Counted from the first letter of the stretch, positions 27,261-36,305 are shown. The stretch is DNA of 64,000 nt from CAWAMD01 sp963783045 (GCA_963783045.1 CAWAMD010000005.1:248001-312000); one strand, 5' to 3'. The notes: generated by a model from the letters alone, not told the origin. Program-made: numbers and translations.

Positions 27261-28901
27261 TCATCCGGACGGGGTGCCACAGGGGTGGGCCGGGGGTAAC
27301 GCCACCCGCCGCCAGGCCGCCGGGAGCCCGTCCGGGACGGTCGGGATCTGCCAGCTCGCCCCGAAGCCGCGGACCACGTCGTAGATGACGCGCCAGCGCA
27401 GCGACGAGTGTGGGGTGTTGCCGGACAGGTAGGCCGTGACGAGCCGGCTCGAGGCGCCGGCGCTGAGGAAGTGCGCGTGGAACGCGGCGACGACCTGGTT
27501 GGGGACCCGGATGCGGGCCTCGGGTGGTGTCGCGAGGCCGTCGGCCACGGGCAGGAGCATGGCGACCGGCGCCCCCGCCGGCGGGCACACGGACAGCTGC
27601 CGCAGCACCGGGGCCCGTTCCACGATCGAGCGGATGAAGGCCTGGTCCGGACGCGTCTCGTACGGGGAGATGTGCCCGATGAGCCAGGTGATGCCGCGCA
27701 GCATGGCACCGCCGGCGACACCCCAGCCGTCGGTGCCCGGCGGGGGGTAGTAGACGCGGCCCGGTACCACGAGGGGGCTGAGCAGCATGACCCGACCCAC
27801 GTCCGGGTGTGGACGCTGCAGATAGAGCAGGGTCACCATCGTGCCCTCGCTCTGAGCGATCACGTCCACCCGGTGGCCGGTGCGTTCCGCCAGCGTCCGG
27901 ACCTGCTCGTCCATCTTGGCGGCGAGGATGTCGAGTGACTGGTGGGTGGCACGGGCGGGGTACGGCAGTGGATGACCGTCGGCGTCGAGCCCCTCGTACG
28001 AGAACTGCACCTCGTCGAAGGGATGCGGCAGGAGATCGGGCTGCCGGCCGTCCCAGCTCGACCCGAACCCCCCTGCGACCAGCACGGGCACCTCCCCGCC
28101 GGTGTCGTCCCCGCCGCCCGTGTGGACCGATCGTCCACCGCCGAGCACCGCGTCGAAGGAGAACGCGGACACGCCGATGAAGGCGGCGATGAGCACGACG
28201 GCGGCCACCGGCGCGAGGGGGAAGCGCGTCAGACGGCTCCGACCGGTGCCTCCACAGGCCACGGAGTGCACGATCCCGAACCACGCCCATCCGTTGAACA
28301 GCCCGGTCAGCGCCGCTGCCGGGATCGCCACGGTGGGTACGACGCCCGCGAGCCCGCCGCCCGCCGAGAGCACCAGGAAGCTCAGCACCGTCCAGCCTGC
28401 CGTCCGGGGCCGCGGGAGCTGCCAGCGTCCGCCCGAGACCGCGCCACGATGGATGACGATGGCCAGCAGCAGGGCGGGTGCCAGGCCGGCGATGAAGAGC
28501 CACGACACGGGCGTCACGGACATGCCGAACAGGAGCACCACCCAGGGCGCCAGCACCAGCGACGCCACGGCGCTGAACGCGGCGCCGTGCAACCAGGCCC
28601 GCTGCCAGGAGGGGGGCTCGAGGTCTGCGGGCCACGCCATGCGCACGACGGCACCGATGAACAGCCCGCGTAGAAGCACGGCGGCGACCAGCTCCACCGC
28701 GAACCATGCCCAGGAGGCGTGGAAGGCGAGCACCCACCGCAGATCCTCGAAGACCCCGAACGGCGGGGGAGCGGTCACGTGCGGCGCGATGGCAGCCGCC
28801 TGACCCGTCAGCCGCAGCACGACGGCCGCGGCGGTGGTGCCTCCCACGCTGAGCGCCACGAGGCCGCGGCGGCTCGCGAAGGAGGGGTGGGCGCAGGTCA
28901 T
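27261..28901 (-). CDS. polytopic membrane protein with lipase-like domain
   Basis: 546 residues from ATG 28901. The N-terminal half has about six hydrophobic segments (WAWFAVELVAAVLLRGLFIG, LAPWVVLLFGMSV and others); the C-terminal half is an alpha/beta-hydrolase (VPVLVAGGFGSSWDG near 290, then a degenerate nucleophile elbow DVIAQSEGTMVTLLYL near 345 with A-x-S-x-G). A membrane-tethered esterase or lipase is likely. The start codon is embedded in a 26-bp tandem duplication and overlaps the stop of a 9-codon upstream ORF (see separate entry). The open frame extends to 29048 but that stretch has no membrane or hydrolase features. Confidence 0.7.
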   Translation of the reverse strand: MTCAHPSFASRRGLVALSVGGTTAAAVVLRLTGQAAAIAPHVTAPPPFGVFEDLRWVLAFHASWAWFAVELVAAVLLRGLFIGAVVRMAWPADLEPPSWQRAWLHGAAFSAVASLVLAPWVVLLFGMSVTPVSWLFIAGLAPALLLAIVIHRGAVSGGRWQLPRPRTAGWTVLSFLVLSAGGGLAGVVPTVAIPAAALTGLFNGWAWFGIVHSVACGGTGRSRLTRFPLAPVAAVVLIAAFIGVSAFSFDAVLGGGRSVHTGGGDDTGGEVPVLVAGGFGSSWDGRQPDLLPHPFDEVQFSYEGLDADGHPLPYPARATHQSLDILAAKMDEQVRTLAERTGHRVDVIAQSEGTMVTLLYLQRPHPDVGRVMLLSPLVVPGRVYYPPPGTDGWGVAGGAMLRGITWLIGHISPYETRPDQAFIRSIVERAPVLRQLSVCPPAGAPVAMLLPVADGLATPPEARIRVPNQVVAAFHAHFLSAGASSRLVTAYLSGNTPHSSLRWRVIYDVVRGFGASWQIPTVPDGLPAAWRRVALPPAHPCGTPSG

Positions 28902-28932
28902 GGCCGAGAAGGGTGGGCGCGGGTCATGGCCG
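28885..28932. repeat. 26-bp tandem duplication over a start codon
   Basis: Two 22-bp copies, 28885-28906 and 28911-28932, differ at one position. Each carries a CAT (ATG on the minus strand). Since 26 is not a multiple of three the two starts are in different frames. Confidence 0.8.
28898..28927 (-). CDS. 9-codon upstream ORF (MTRAHPSRP) before lipase-like gene
   Basis: ATG 28927 starts a mini-ORF whose TGA overlaps the ATG of the lipase-like gene (ATGA). The first five codons of the two are near copies (MTRAHPS / MTCAHPS) because GGGTGGGCGC-[A/G]-GGTCATGGCCG is duplicated with a 26-bp period at 28885-28906 and 28911-28932. The -10-like TATGGT lies 6 nt before ATG 28927. It may be an accident of duplication or a coupled leader peptide. 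Confidence 0.4.
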   Translation of the reverse strand: MTRAHPSRP

Positions 28933-28933
28933 G

Positions 28934-28939
28934 ACCATA
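28934..28939 (-). promoter_or_regulatory. -10 box (TATGGT), leaderless
   Basis: On the minus strand TATGGT is 6 nt upstream of ATG 28927, the outer start of the duplicated pair. Confidence 0.45.
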
Positions 28940-29059
28940 GCCAGCGTCCGTCCGCGTCCCGTCCGACGAACGCCGTCCCCGGGTCCACCGGCCGACGCCC
29001 ATAGGAACCGACACGTCCGAAGGCCCCCAGAAGGCCACGGAGCGCCATCGACGGCCCCG

Positions 29060-29065
29060 TACCGT
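29060..29065 (+). promoter_or_regulatory. -10 box (TACCGT), leaderless
   Basis: TACCGT is 7 nt before ATG 29073. The intervening GAGGAAC is too close to the ATG to be a normal ribosome-binding site. Confidence 0.5.
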
Positions 29066-29072
29066 GAGGAAC

Positions 29073-30158
29073 ATGAGCCCGCCGCCCTCTGCGTCACGCG
29101 TGCCCGAGTGGCTCGCGACGGGGGCAGCCGTCGCCTGGCGGCTGCTCCTCCTCGCCGCGCTGCTGTGGCTGGGCGCGATGGTGCTCTCGCGCCTCTTCCT
29201 CGTTCTCCTCCCGGTGATCGGGGCGTTGATCCTCACCTCGCTGCTGACGCCGGTGGCCTCACGGCTGCAGCGGCTCGGCCTTCCCGGTGGGGGCGCGGCG
29301 GCGATCGCACTGGTCGCCGGCGTGACGTTGCTCGCGGGCGTGATCACCTTCATCGTGCTGCGGGTGATCGCACAGATGCCGCAGCTCACCGACCAGCTGA
29401 GCCAGACCCGCGACGCCGTCATGCAGTGGCTTCAGCGTGGACCGTTGCACCTCTCACCCCAGCAGGTGCAGGGGGCCGTCGACCAGGCCCTGTCGCAGGC
29501 ACGAGGGCATGCCGGGCAGCTCGTGAGCGGCGCGCTCGGGGGGACGGTCCTGATCCTCGAGTGGGTCTCGACCGGCCTGCTCACGATCGTCCTGACGTTC
29601 TTCTTCATCCGTGACGGTGAGACGCTCGTCGACTGGGTGCTCGACCGCACGGTGCCCGCCCGCCACCGCGCCATGGTCCGGGGCACGGTCACGAGCGCCT
29701 ACCACACCCTCGGCAGCTACATGCGGGGCGTGATGATCGTGGCGGCGGTCGACGCCATCGGGACCGGCATCGGCCTGTTCGCCCTCGGCCTGCCGCTCGT
29801 CATCCCCCTCATGACGATCATCTTCCTCGGGGCGTTCATCCCGGTCATCGGTGCCTTCGCCTCCGGCCTGCTCGCCGTCATCGTCGGCCTGATCAGCGGC
29901 GGGCCCATCACCGGGCTCTTCGTCCTCGGCATCATCCTCGTCGTGCAGCAGATCGAAGGGCACGTCCTGCAGCCCATGGTCATGGGCCGGGCCGTCTCCC
30001 TCCATCCCGTCGTCATCCTCCTGGCGCTGACGACGGGCGGGCTCATCGGCGGCATCCCCGGCGCGTTCCTCGCCGTCCCGGCGACCGCCTCGCTGTCGGC
30101 CGGCGCGCACTACGCGCGGACCCATCGCGACGCGGCCCTGGTCGGCATCGACCGCTGA
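29073..30158 (+). CDS. AI-2E family transporter
   Basis: 361 residues with about eight membrane segments: two at the N-terminus, a linker with an amphipathic region (QMPQLTDQLSQTRDAVMQWL) and a C-terminal block containing FFFIRDGE near 175, IPLMTIIFLGAFIPVIGAF near 245 and HVLQPMVMGRAVSLHPVVI near 300. These are the PF01594 signatures. Members export small molecules (TqsA) or antiport Na+/H+. Tail-to-tail with the PlsC-like gene, 9 bp apart. Confidence 0.88.
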   Translation: MSPPPSASRVPEWLATGAAVAWRLLLLAALLWLGAMVLSRLFLVLLPVIGALILTSLLTPVASRLQRLGLPGGGAAAIALVAGVTLLAGVITFIVLRVIAQMPQLTDQLSQTRDAVMQWLQRGPLHLSPQQVQGAVDQALSQARGHAGQLVSGALGGTVLILEWVSTGLLTIVLTFFFIRDGETLVDWVLDRTVPARHRAMVRGTVTSAYHTLGSYMRGVMIVAAVDAIGTGIGLFALGLPLVIPLMTIIFLGAFIPVIGAFASGLLAVIVGLISGGPITGLFVLGIILVVQQIEGHVLQPMVMGRAVSLHPVVILLALTTGGLIGGIPGAFLAVPATASLSAGAHYARTHRDAALVGIDR

Positions 30159-30167
30159 CGAGGCGGC

Positions 30168-30842
30168 TCACGCGGGCCCTTCCCGCGTGGATGGATCCTC
30201 GGCGCCGGCCGGCAGCAGGGCACGGATGCAGTCGAGGAGGTGGCCGGAGGCCTCGATCCCGGCCTCACGATCCTGCCGTCCGTCCCAGGCCGAGAGGTCC
30301 ACGGGATCGCCGACCCAGACGTTGACGTCGTGTCGCAGGCGGGGGATGCGTCCGTTCCAGGCATCGACGCCCTGCATGGCGACCGGGATCACCGGCGCGT
30401 CGGTCGCGATCGCGAGAAGCCCCGCGCCCGGCCGACCGCGGCGGGCGACCCCCGGCCCCACGATGGTGCCCTCGGGATAGACGACCACCGTCTGGTCGTG
30501 TCGGAGCGCCCGGCACGCGGCCTCGACCATGGGCTGGGCGCCGGCGCCCCGGTGGACCGCGATCATCCTGCCCTTGCGCAGCAGCCATCCGACCAGGGGG
30601 ACGTCCCACAGCCCCGACACGGCGATGAACCGGGACCGGCGGCCGCGGCGGTGCAGCAGTGAGAAGAGCACGAGGGGGTCGAGATGGGACACGTGGTTGG
30701 CGACGATGAGCGCCGGGCCACGGCGTGGGATGCGCTGGACACCGCGAACGTGGATGCGCGCCACGATGCGGGCGATGAGGTCGACGATCGGGGCGAGCAG
30801 GAAGAAGACGGGCTCCGGCGGCTGCCACGGGTTGTCGGCCAC
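30168..30842 (-). CDS. 1-acyl-glycerol-3-phosphate acyltransferase (PlsC-like)
   Basis: 224 residues. Motif I NHVSHLD (H-x4-D) near 53, motif II RKGRMIAVHRGAG near 92, motif III YPEGTI near 120, motif IV PVIPVAMQG near 148. It acylates lysophosphatidate at the inner membrane face. GTG 30842 is preceded by GAAGGGA; the open frame upstream has no family similarity. A core phospholipid enzyme, distinct from the variant acyltransferases at 16.8 and 61.6 kb. Confidence 0.85.
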   Translation of the reverse strand: MADNPWQPPEPVFFLLAPIVDLIARIVARIHVRGVQRIPRRGPALIVANHVSHLDPLVLFSLLHRRGRRSRFIAVSGLWDVPLVGWLLRKGRMIAVHRGAGAQPMVEAACRALRHDQTVVVYPEGTIVGPGVARRGRPGAGLLAIATDAPVIPVAMQGVDAWNGRIPRLRHDVNVWVGDPVDLSAWDGRQDREAGIEASGHLLDCIRALLPAGAEDPSTREGPA

Positions 30843-30898
30843 AGTGGTCCCTTCAGCGTCTGTGCGCCACTGGAGAGCAGGATGGCAGACGGCGACGG

Positions 30899-31807
30899 TC
30901 AGTCGCTGAACACGGCCTGGACGGTCAGCAGCGCCCCATCGGGAAGGATCCGCTCGACCAGCGCTCCGTCGAGCCGGCGCAGCGCGGCCCAGACGCGGGC
31001 CGCGTTGCGCTTCGCCGTCGGCGAGGCGGCCAGCCCCGGGAGCTCCCCGACGAGGACGTAGTAGGCGGCCGCCCACGTGATCGAGCCGAGGCCGGCGCCC
31101 CGCACGCGGACGCGAGCGAAGCCGGCCCGACGGCCGAGGTCACGCAGGTCGTGCGGCGTGAACGTGTGGAGGTTGGCCGCCATGGCGACCAGGTCCCAGA
31201 AGTGGTGCTCCTCGGCCGTGGCCGCGTCGTGGGCCGACAGCGGCCGACCGGCGGACCGCGCGACGCGGCGGGCGACACCGAGCCCCGCGAGCGCAGCCCG
31301 TGCCGTCGCCCCGCCGACCCGGTCGGCGTGGGGGGTCGGCTCGGAGAGGGCCAGGACCGGCCCACCGTCACGGACCACGCGTCGCCACTCGCTCAGCGCA
31401 GCCGGGACGTCGTGGAGATGGTGCAGCACGCCGCGCGTGACCACCGCGTCGAAATGGTCGTCCGGATAGGGCAGCGCCGCCGCCGTGGCCCGCACCAACC
31501 GCGCGTCCACGCCGAGGCTGCGGGCGTTGTCGGCGGCACGCGCCAACATCCCCGGCGACAGATCACACAGGTGGACCTCCGCGGCCTGCCCGGTCGCCGC
31601 CAGCCCCAGCCCGAGATAGCCCGTGCCGCAGCCGACGTCGAGCACGCGACCGAGCCGTGCCCGGCCGAGCAGCCGTCGGGCCTCCCGCGCGGCCTCGCGT
31701 GCCGAGTGCTCGTCGTAGCTGATCCCGAAGCGCTCGTCGTAGGTCTGACATTCCACCTCGTGGAAGGCCAGCTGGAGCTCGTCGGGCGTGAGGTCCTGCT
31801 GGGGCAC
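30899..31807 (-). CDS. class I SAM-dependent methyltransferase
   Basis: 302 residues. Motif I VLDVGCGTGYLGLGLA near 62, post-I LCDLSPGML near 84, motif II FDAVVTRGVLHHL near 118, then a long C-terminal region. A UbiE/Methyltransf_11-type enzyme; substrate unknown. Starts at GTG 31807 with GGAG 6 nt upstream, 14 bp after the VanW gene, so the two are probably co-transcribed. Confidence 0.85.
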   Translation of the reverse strand: MPQQDLTPDELQLAFHEVECQTYDERFGISYDEHSAREAAREARRLLGRARLGRVLDVGCGTGYLGLGLAATGQAAEVHLCDLSPGMLARAADNARSLGVDARLVRATAAALPYPDDHFDAVVTRGVLHHLHDVPAALSEWRRVVRDGGPVLALSEPTPHADRVGGATARAALAGLGVARRVARSAGRPLSAHDAATAEEHHFWDLVAMAANLHTFTPHDLRDLGRRAGFARVRVRGAGLGSITWAAAYYVLVGELPGLAASPTAKRNAARVWAALRRLDGALVERILPDGALLTVQAVFSD

Positions 31808-31821
31808 GGAACGCTCCGAGG

Positions 31822-33717
31822 TCAGTTGCCACCCTCCGAGCCGCCCGACGGCTTCGGGGACGCCTTGCCCCCGGGGGGTGGCGAGGGCTTCGGGGACGGC
31901 GGTGGTGGTGGGGGCGGGGGCGGCGAGGAGTTGCGCTCGACGATCTTGTGCTCGGGCACGTAGACGGTCGTGTAGTCCTCCTCCTCGGTGTGCCCGTCGG
32001 CGTACTCGATCTTGCGTGCGACGTGGACGTTGAAGCCGTTCTTGCCCGACTGCACGACCCGCTGAGCGCCGGGGGCCAGTGCCTTGTTCTCGCGGTACTC
32101 GGTCGGGTAGGGCCGCGTGTTGTACGGGTTGCCCGTCACCGAGGTGACGGCGGCGACGTCGCTGTGCCCGTAGATCGAGACGGTGATCGAGGTGCCCGAG
32201 TAGGCCGTCTTCACGAGCAGACCGTTGCCCGTGGTGTTCGTGAACTTCACGTCGATGTCCGGGGACGGGTAGTTCAGCGTGGCCTCGCGGCCCATCGGGT
32301 AGCGGGAGATGTAGAAGCTGTGCGCCTTGTAGGCGTCGAGCGGGAGCCCCGCGAAGAACGCGGCGTTGTAGGTGGTCGTGCCGAACTGGGACACGCCACC
32401 GCCACACACGTCCACGATCTCACCCGCGAGGATCATGCCCGCCGGGCGGAAGCCCTTGCTGCAGGTCCGCTCACCGGAGATCTGGTTGATGGAGAACTGC
32501 TCGCCCGGGGCGACGAGGGTGCCGTCGACCATGTCGGCGAGCCGATGGATGTTCACGACTCGGGCCTGGCAGCAGGAGTGGTAGGTCGTGAACGTGCTGA
32601 GCAGGTGGTCGAGGTGGAACGCCTCCGCGTCCTCGGTGGTGAACTCGGGGGAGACGTCCTTCAGCTCGAGCGTCGCGTCGCGGGTGCCCGCGGCGAGCAG
32701 CTGGGACAGCTGGGCCGAGGCGAGCTCGGCGTCGAAGGTACGTCCGTCCTGGGAGGGCACGACCGGGATCTCGACGGGCACCGGCTCCCAGGTGACCGTC
32801 CCCTTGTCGTCCAGGGTCCGGGGCGGCTCGCGCCCGACGTCGAAGCGGGCCGGCACCGGCGCCACGTCGAACGTGCCGGCCGTGTCCGCGAAGGCCTGCT
32901 CCACGGCGTCGATCGAGACGTCGAGCCGCACGGTCCACTGGTCGTCGCCGGTCGACTCCTCCTTCAGGCCGACCATGGGTGCGAGCTGCGCCGGCTCGAG
33001 CGTCACGGAGGCGTCCGCGGCATGCAGGGTCAGCGGCGCCTCGAGCGCGCGACGGGCCTGCTTCGCCACCTCCTCCACGGCGGCGTCCGAGACCCGCTGC
33101 GGCACGACGGCCACGGGGAGCTTCGCCGTGTCGGGGCCGTCATCGGCCAGGCGGGCGCGCAGCAGCGACTGCGTCGCGTCGCGGTCGACCTCGTGACCGT
33201 CGGTCGGCGGGGTGGAGGACACCCTGAGGGTGGTGGGATCCGCGCTCACGGACCCCGGGGACGGGTCGGCGTCGACCTTCGTCGCGACGTTGGCGATCCA
33301 GGCGGCGAGCTTCGCCTCGTCGGTGTGCGTGACGAGCGCCACGTCCCGCTCGTTCCAGAAGCTCTCGACGTGGTTCAGGCTCCGGCGGACGACGCCACCG
33401 TCCCGGCCGGCGTCGAACGCGGCGGCGACCGTTGCCTCGAGGTCGACCTCGTACCCCGCGTCACCCGGTTCGAGCGTGAACTCCTGGTCCTCGTAGGTGA
33501 GCGTGACCGGGTCGCGCTCACGCCCCTCGGCCACCGGTCGGAGGGCGTCCACCGCGGCCTGCTGCGAGAGGCCACCGACGTCGATGCCGTCCACGACGAC
33601 CCCGGGGAGGATCTCGCCCTCGTGGACCAGGCGGAGGGTGGCGAGCGCGGCGGCGGACAGCCCGACCAGCGCGAGCAGCGCAAGGGCGGTGACCGTCACG
33701 GCACGGCGGAGGGTCAT
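31822..33717 (-). CDS. VanW family protein with YoaR-like domains
   Basis: 631 residues. An N-terminal signal-anchor (AVTVTALALLALVGLSAAALATL) leads into two peptidoglycan-binding-type (PF12229-like) repeats (ILPGVVVDGIDVGGLSQQAA near 36), then the VanW domain from about 405 (VNIHRLADMVDGTLVAPGEQFSIN; CGGGVSQFGTTTYNAAFFAGL; YPMGREATLNYP). The tail is a proline run (PPPPPPPPP) with Lys/Ser/Gly. An extracytoplasmic cell-wall protein; VanW activity is unknown. Divergent from the M23 peptidase, another wall protein, with a 320-bp shared upstream region. Confidence 0.88.
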   Translation of the reverse strand: MTLRRAVTVTALALLALVGLSAAALATLRLVHEGEILPGVVVDGIDVGGLSQQAAVDALRPVAEGRERDPVTLTYEDQEFTLEPGDAGYEVDLEATVAAAFDAGRDGGVVRRSLNHVESFWNERDVALVTHTDEAKLAAWIANVATKVDADPSPGSVSADPTTLRVSSTPPTDGHEVDRDATQSLLRARLADDGPDTAKLPVAVVPQRVSDAAVEEVAKQARRALEAPLTLHAADASVTLEPAQLAPMVGLKEESTGDDQWTVRLDVSIDAVEQAFADTAGTFDVAPVPARFDVGREPPRTLDDKGTVTWEPVPVEIPVVPSQDGRTFDAELASAQLSQLLAAGTRDATLELKDVSPEFTTEDAEAFHLDHLLSTFTTYHSCCQARVVNIHRLADMVDGTLVAPGEQFSINQISGERTCSKGFRPAGMILAGEIVDVCGGGVSQFGTTTYNAAFFAGLPLDAYKAHSFYISRYPMGREATLNYPSPDIDVKFTNTTGNGLLVKTAYSGTSITVSIYGHSDVAAVTSVTGNPYNTRPYPTEYRENKALAPGAQRVVQSGKNGFNVHVARKIEYADGHTEEEDYTTVYVPEHKIVERNSSPPPPPPPPPSPKPSPPPGGKASPKPSGGSEGGN

Positions 33718-33940
33718 CGGCGAACCGATCGCAGATCGACGTCCGATCCGAAGCGGAGCCGGACCGTCAGGAGCTCAACAGGCATGCAGGGGGCGTGCAG
33801 GGAAGGTGGTGGCGACCCCCGCAGCCGCGGCGAGGGTAGCAAGGGGGCCCGCACAGACGTTCGACCTGGTGCAGGTCGAGCCGGCGCACCGGGATGGGAC
33901 ACCCCCACCATCTGTTTCGGCAGCCGGCCTCGCGGGGGGC

Positions 33941-33946
33941 TAGACT
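33941..33946 (+). promoter_or_regulatory. -10 box (TAGACT) for M23 peptidase gene
   Basis: TAGACT followed by CCCGGACC. Transcription would start near 33953, giving an ~85-nt leader before GTG 34038, which has GGAGG just upstream. The rest of the 33718-34037 divergent region shows no further gene. Confidence 0.45.
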
Positions 33947-34037
33947 CCCGGACCGTGTCCGGCCGGCCACGTCTGGCAGCCCCTCGCCGCGCCGACGGAC
34001 GCCTGCGTCCCCCCGACCGCGCACGCCTGGAGGCATC

Positions 34038-35165
34038 GTGGCACGCGCCGCTGCGTCACGCGCTCTGGTGCTGATCCTCGTGATCGCGAGCGCGTTCGCG
34101 GTGAGCATGCCCGCGTCGGCACAGTCGGGCGACGAGGCAGCGCTGTCCCGGGCGAAGGAGCAGGTGGCGGCGCTCACGCGCCAGATCGAGGCGGCGCAGT
34201 CCCAGCGCGCCGACGCGTCCAGCGGACTCGCCGTCGCCGAGCAGCAGGTCCGCGAGGTCGAGGACGCCGTCAACCGGGCAGCCGCCGCCCTCGACCGCCA
34301 GCGCAGCGCCGTCGACGAGGCACGCCGCACACTGGACGAGCTCCGGCAGCAGGCCGACGAGATCACGTCCTCGTTCCAGGCCCGGGCCGCCAACGTCTAC
34401 AAGAACGGCAGCGGCGTGCCCTTCGCGCTCGTGCTCGCCTCCGGCGACGTGCAGGACGCGGTCGAGCGCAGCGAGTTCCTCGAGGTCATCAACGAGGGCG
34501 ACCGGGCCACCCTGGAAGACGTCACGACGAGCCAGGTGGCCGTGCGCGCCCAGCGACGACGGCTCGAGGCGGAGACCGCCCGGCTGACGAGGATGAAGCA
34601 GGAGCAGGACGAGCTCCTCGTGCAGGTCAGCGCGCTGCGCGACACCCGCGCGATGCAGCTGGCCGAGGCACAGGCGAACCTCGCCGACCTCCGCGAGCGC
34701 AAGGACGAGGTCGAGGCAGAGCAGGAGCGCATCAAGCAGCTCATCGCCCAGAACCGACTGACGCCGGCCATGGCGACGGCTCCCTCGACCGCCGGATACG
34801 TGTGGCCGCTGTGCGGGGCCGTCACCTCCGAATACGGGCGGCGCTGGGGGCGCATGCACGCCGGCATCGACATCGACGGCTCCACCGGCGACCCCATCGG
34901 CGCCGCCAAGGACGGTGTCGTCATCTTCGCCGGCTGGCAGAGCGGCTACGGCAACATGACCCTCATCGACCATGGCGACGGTGTGGTCACGGGCTACGGG
35001 CACCAGAGCCGGATCATCGTGACCCGCGGTCAGCACGTCGTGCGCGGCGAGCGCATCGGCGCGGTCGGCAGCACGGGCCACTCGACCGGCTCGCACCTCC
35101 ACTTCGAGACGCGCGTGAACGGTGACGCGGTGAACCCTCGCCGGTTCCTGCCCGACCACTGCTGA
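34038..35165 (+). CDS. M23 family peptidoglycan endopeptidase with coiled coil
   Basis: 375 residues. Signal peptide ALVLILVIASAFAVSMPASAQ, then a coiled coil of about 220 residues (Ala/Glu/Arg/Gln heptads) as in EnvC/NlpD-like proteins, and a C-terminal LytM domain: HAGIDIDG (H-x3-D) near 274, GNMTLIDHGDG, YGHQSRIIV, and HLHFETRVNG (H-x-H). All four zinc/catalytic residues are present, so it should cleave peptidoglycan cross-links or activate an amidase during division. Start GTG 34038 chosen for the GGAGG and signal peptide. Confidence 0.9.
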   Translation: MARAAASRALVLILVIASAFAVSMPASAQSGDEAALSRAKEQVAALTRQIEAAQSQRADASSGLAVAEQQVREVEDAVNRAAAALDRQRSAVDEARRTLDELRQQADEITSSFQARAANVYKNGSGVPFALVLASGDVQDAVERSEFLEVINEGDRATLEDVTTSQVAVRAQRRRLEAETARLTRMKQEQDELLVQVSALRDTRAMQLAEAQANLADLRERKDEVEAEQERIKQLIAQNRLTPAMATAPSTAGYVWPLCGAVTSEYGRRWGRMHAGIDIDGSTGDPIGAAKDGVVIFAGWQSGYGNMTLIDHGDGVVTGYGHQSRIIVTRGQHVVRGERIGAVGSTGHSTGSHLHFETRVNGDAVNPRRFLPDHC

Positions 35166-35262
35166 GCTGCGGCCGACCACATATCCCGTCCGGCACCACC
35201 GCGTCGGAAACGGGACGGGCCGTCCCCCGTCCATCGACGGGGGGAAACCGGACCGGGCCGCA

Positions 35263-35268
35263 TATCCT
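35263..35268 (+). promoter_or_regulatory. -10 box (TATCCT), leaderless
   Basis: TATCCT is 6 nt before ATG 35275 with no ribosome-binding site. Confidence 0.55.
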
Positions 35269-35274
35269 CGCGCC

Positions 35275-36030
35275 ATGGGCCGGCCGCACGAGCGCTTCGA
35301 GGAGATGGCGGTCGCGCACGTGCTCGGAGGGCTGGCGTCTCCGGCCGCCGCCGAGTTCCGCGAGCATCTCCTCGGCTGTCGCGACTGCCGGCTCCGCGTC
35401 GCCGAGCTCCGCGACATCGCCTCGGACCTCGAGGCGGCCGAACGTGACGAGGCCCGGTCGCGGGTGAAGACCGAGACCCGCGAGTCGCGTGCCGTGCGGC
35501 GCGACACGGAGCCGGCCCGCCCCGATCCGCGGACCCGCCTCTCGTGGGCCTCGGCCGTCTTCGGGCTGCTCGCGGTGCTCGTTGTGGTCGGTTTCGCCTT
35601 CTGGAACTTCCACCTGCGAGACAACAACGCGACCCTGCGCGAGACGATCGACCGCCAGGAAGCCATGCTCGCGCTGCTCGCGACGGGACGGCCCGTCGAC
35701 CTGCGCCCGCAGCACGGGGTGAGCGGTACGGCAGCCATGAACGACACGCGCATCGCGCTCGACCTGCTCGGTCTGCCACCGCTCGAGCGCGATCAGCGGC
35801 TCGTCGTCTGGCTCATCGGCGGCCGAGACCGTCCCGACGGCGCGCTGCCCGTGGCCACCTACGCGCCGTCGCAGCTGCGCGACGGCCGGCTGCCCGTCGT
35901 CGTCGACCACCACCACGCCGCCTCGCTCGTGGTCGCCGTCGAGGACGTGGGCGCGCTCGTCGCCGACGCGACGTCCCCCTCCGACGCCGTCCTCGTCCGG
36001 GCGTCGCTGACCGAGCCGACCGGCCGCTGA
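35275..36030 (+). CDS. anti-sigma-factor-like zinc-finger membrane protein (RskA-like)
   Basis: 251 residues. The N-terminal EEMAVAHVLGGLASPAAAEFREHLLGCRDCR is a zinc-finger anti-sigma (ZAS) module with H and C-x2-C. One membrane segment (WASAVFGLLAVLVVVGFAFW near 92) is followed by a coiled stretch and a C-terminal domain (ALDLLGLPPLERDQRLVVWLIGG) similar to RskA. It would hold an ECF sigma factor at the membrane, but no sigma gene is adjacent. Followed by a strong intrinsic terminator. Confidence 0.7.
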   Translation: MGRPHERFEEMAVAHVLGGLASPAAAEFREHLLGCRDCRLRVAELRDIASDLEAAERDEARSRVKTETRESRAVRRDTEPARPDPRTRLSWASAVFGLLAVLVVVGFAFWNFHLRDNNATLRETIDRQEAMLALLATGRPVDLRPQHGVSGTAAMNDTRIALDLLGLPPLERDQRLVVWLIGGRDRPDGALPVATYAPSQLRDGRLPVVVDHHHAASLVVAVEDVGALVADATSPSDAVLVRASLTEPTGR

Positions 36031-36081
36031 GCAGCCGGTCGCCCGTCACGGGAAGGTCGCTCGGACAGGCTGGCACGAAGA

Positions 36082-36119
36082 AGGTCGGGGGCGTGAGGAT
36101 GAACTCACGCCCCCGACCT
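36082..36119. terminator. intrinsic terminator, bidirectional
   Basis: Perfect 16-bp stem AGGTCGGGGGCGTGAG / CTCACGCCCCCGACCT with a 6-nt loop GATGAA, followed on the plus strand by CTCTTTGTGTT. It ends the anti-sigma-like transcript. Read on the minus strand it would end the proposed small RNA at 36.26-36.32 kb. Confidence 0.85.
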
Positions 36120-36257
36120 CTTTGTGTTGCAGTGGTGCTGGAAGGACCTGGGCACCGCTTCGGTGGCGGACCACCGATACGTCAGGCGGGACGAGTTCCC
36201 GACCGGCGCTGCAGGCGGTGCGTGGCTTGGTATCGCCAGGCGGTTCCAGCGGCCGGC

Positions 36258-36305
36258 CTAGCGGCCAGGCACCTCCAGGGTCCCATGATGACTACTGCTA
36301 TCCAA
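36258..36305 (-). ncRNA. possible small RNA / mini-ORF with extended Shine-Dalgarno
   Basis: On the minus strand, AGAAAGGAGGTGGTCC (36322-36307) is almost fully complementary to the 3' end of 16S rRNA. Its AGGAGG is 7 nt before a TTG that opens a 15-codon ORF MDSSSHHGTLEVPGR ending in TAG. GGTCC in the ribosome-binding region can pair with GGACC inside the ORF (36279-36283), which would hide the start. The intrinsic terminator lies about 140 nt further on. It could be a leader peptide, a translated small RNA or a regulator; no function is claimed. The rest of 36120-36503 shows no other gene. Confidence 0.45.

Noticed and set aside
31910..31960. Proline-codon run at the VanW C-terminus as a separate repeat element
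   Set aside because: It is in frame and part of the protein's tail, a common wall-spanning linker.
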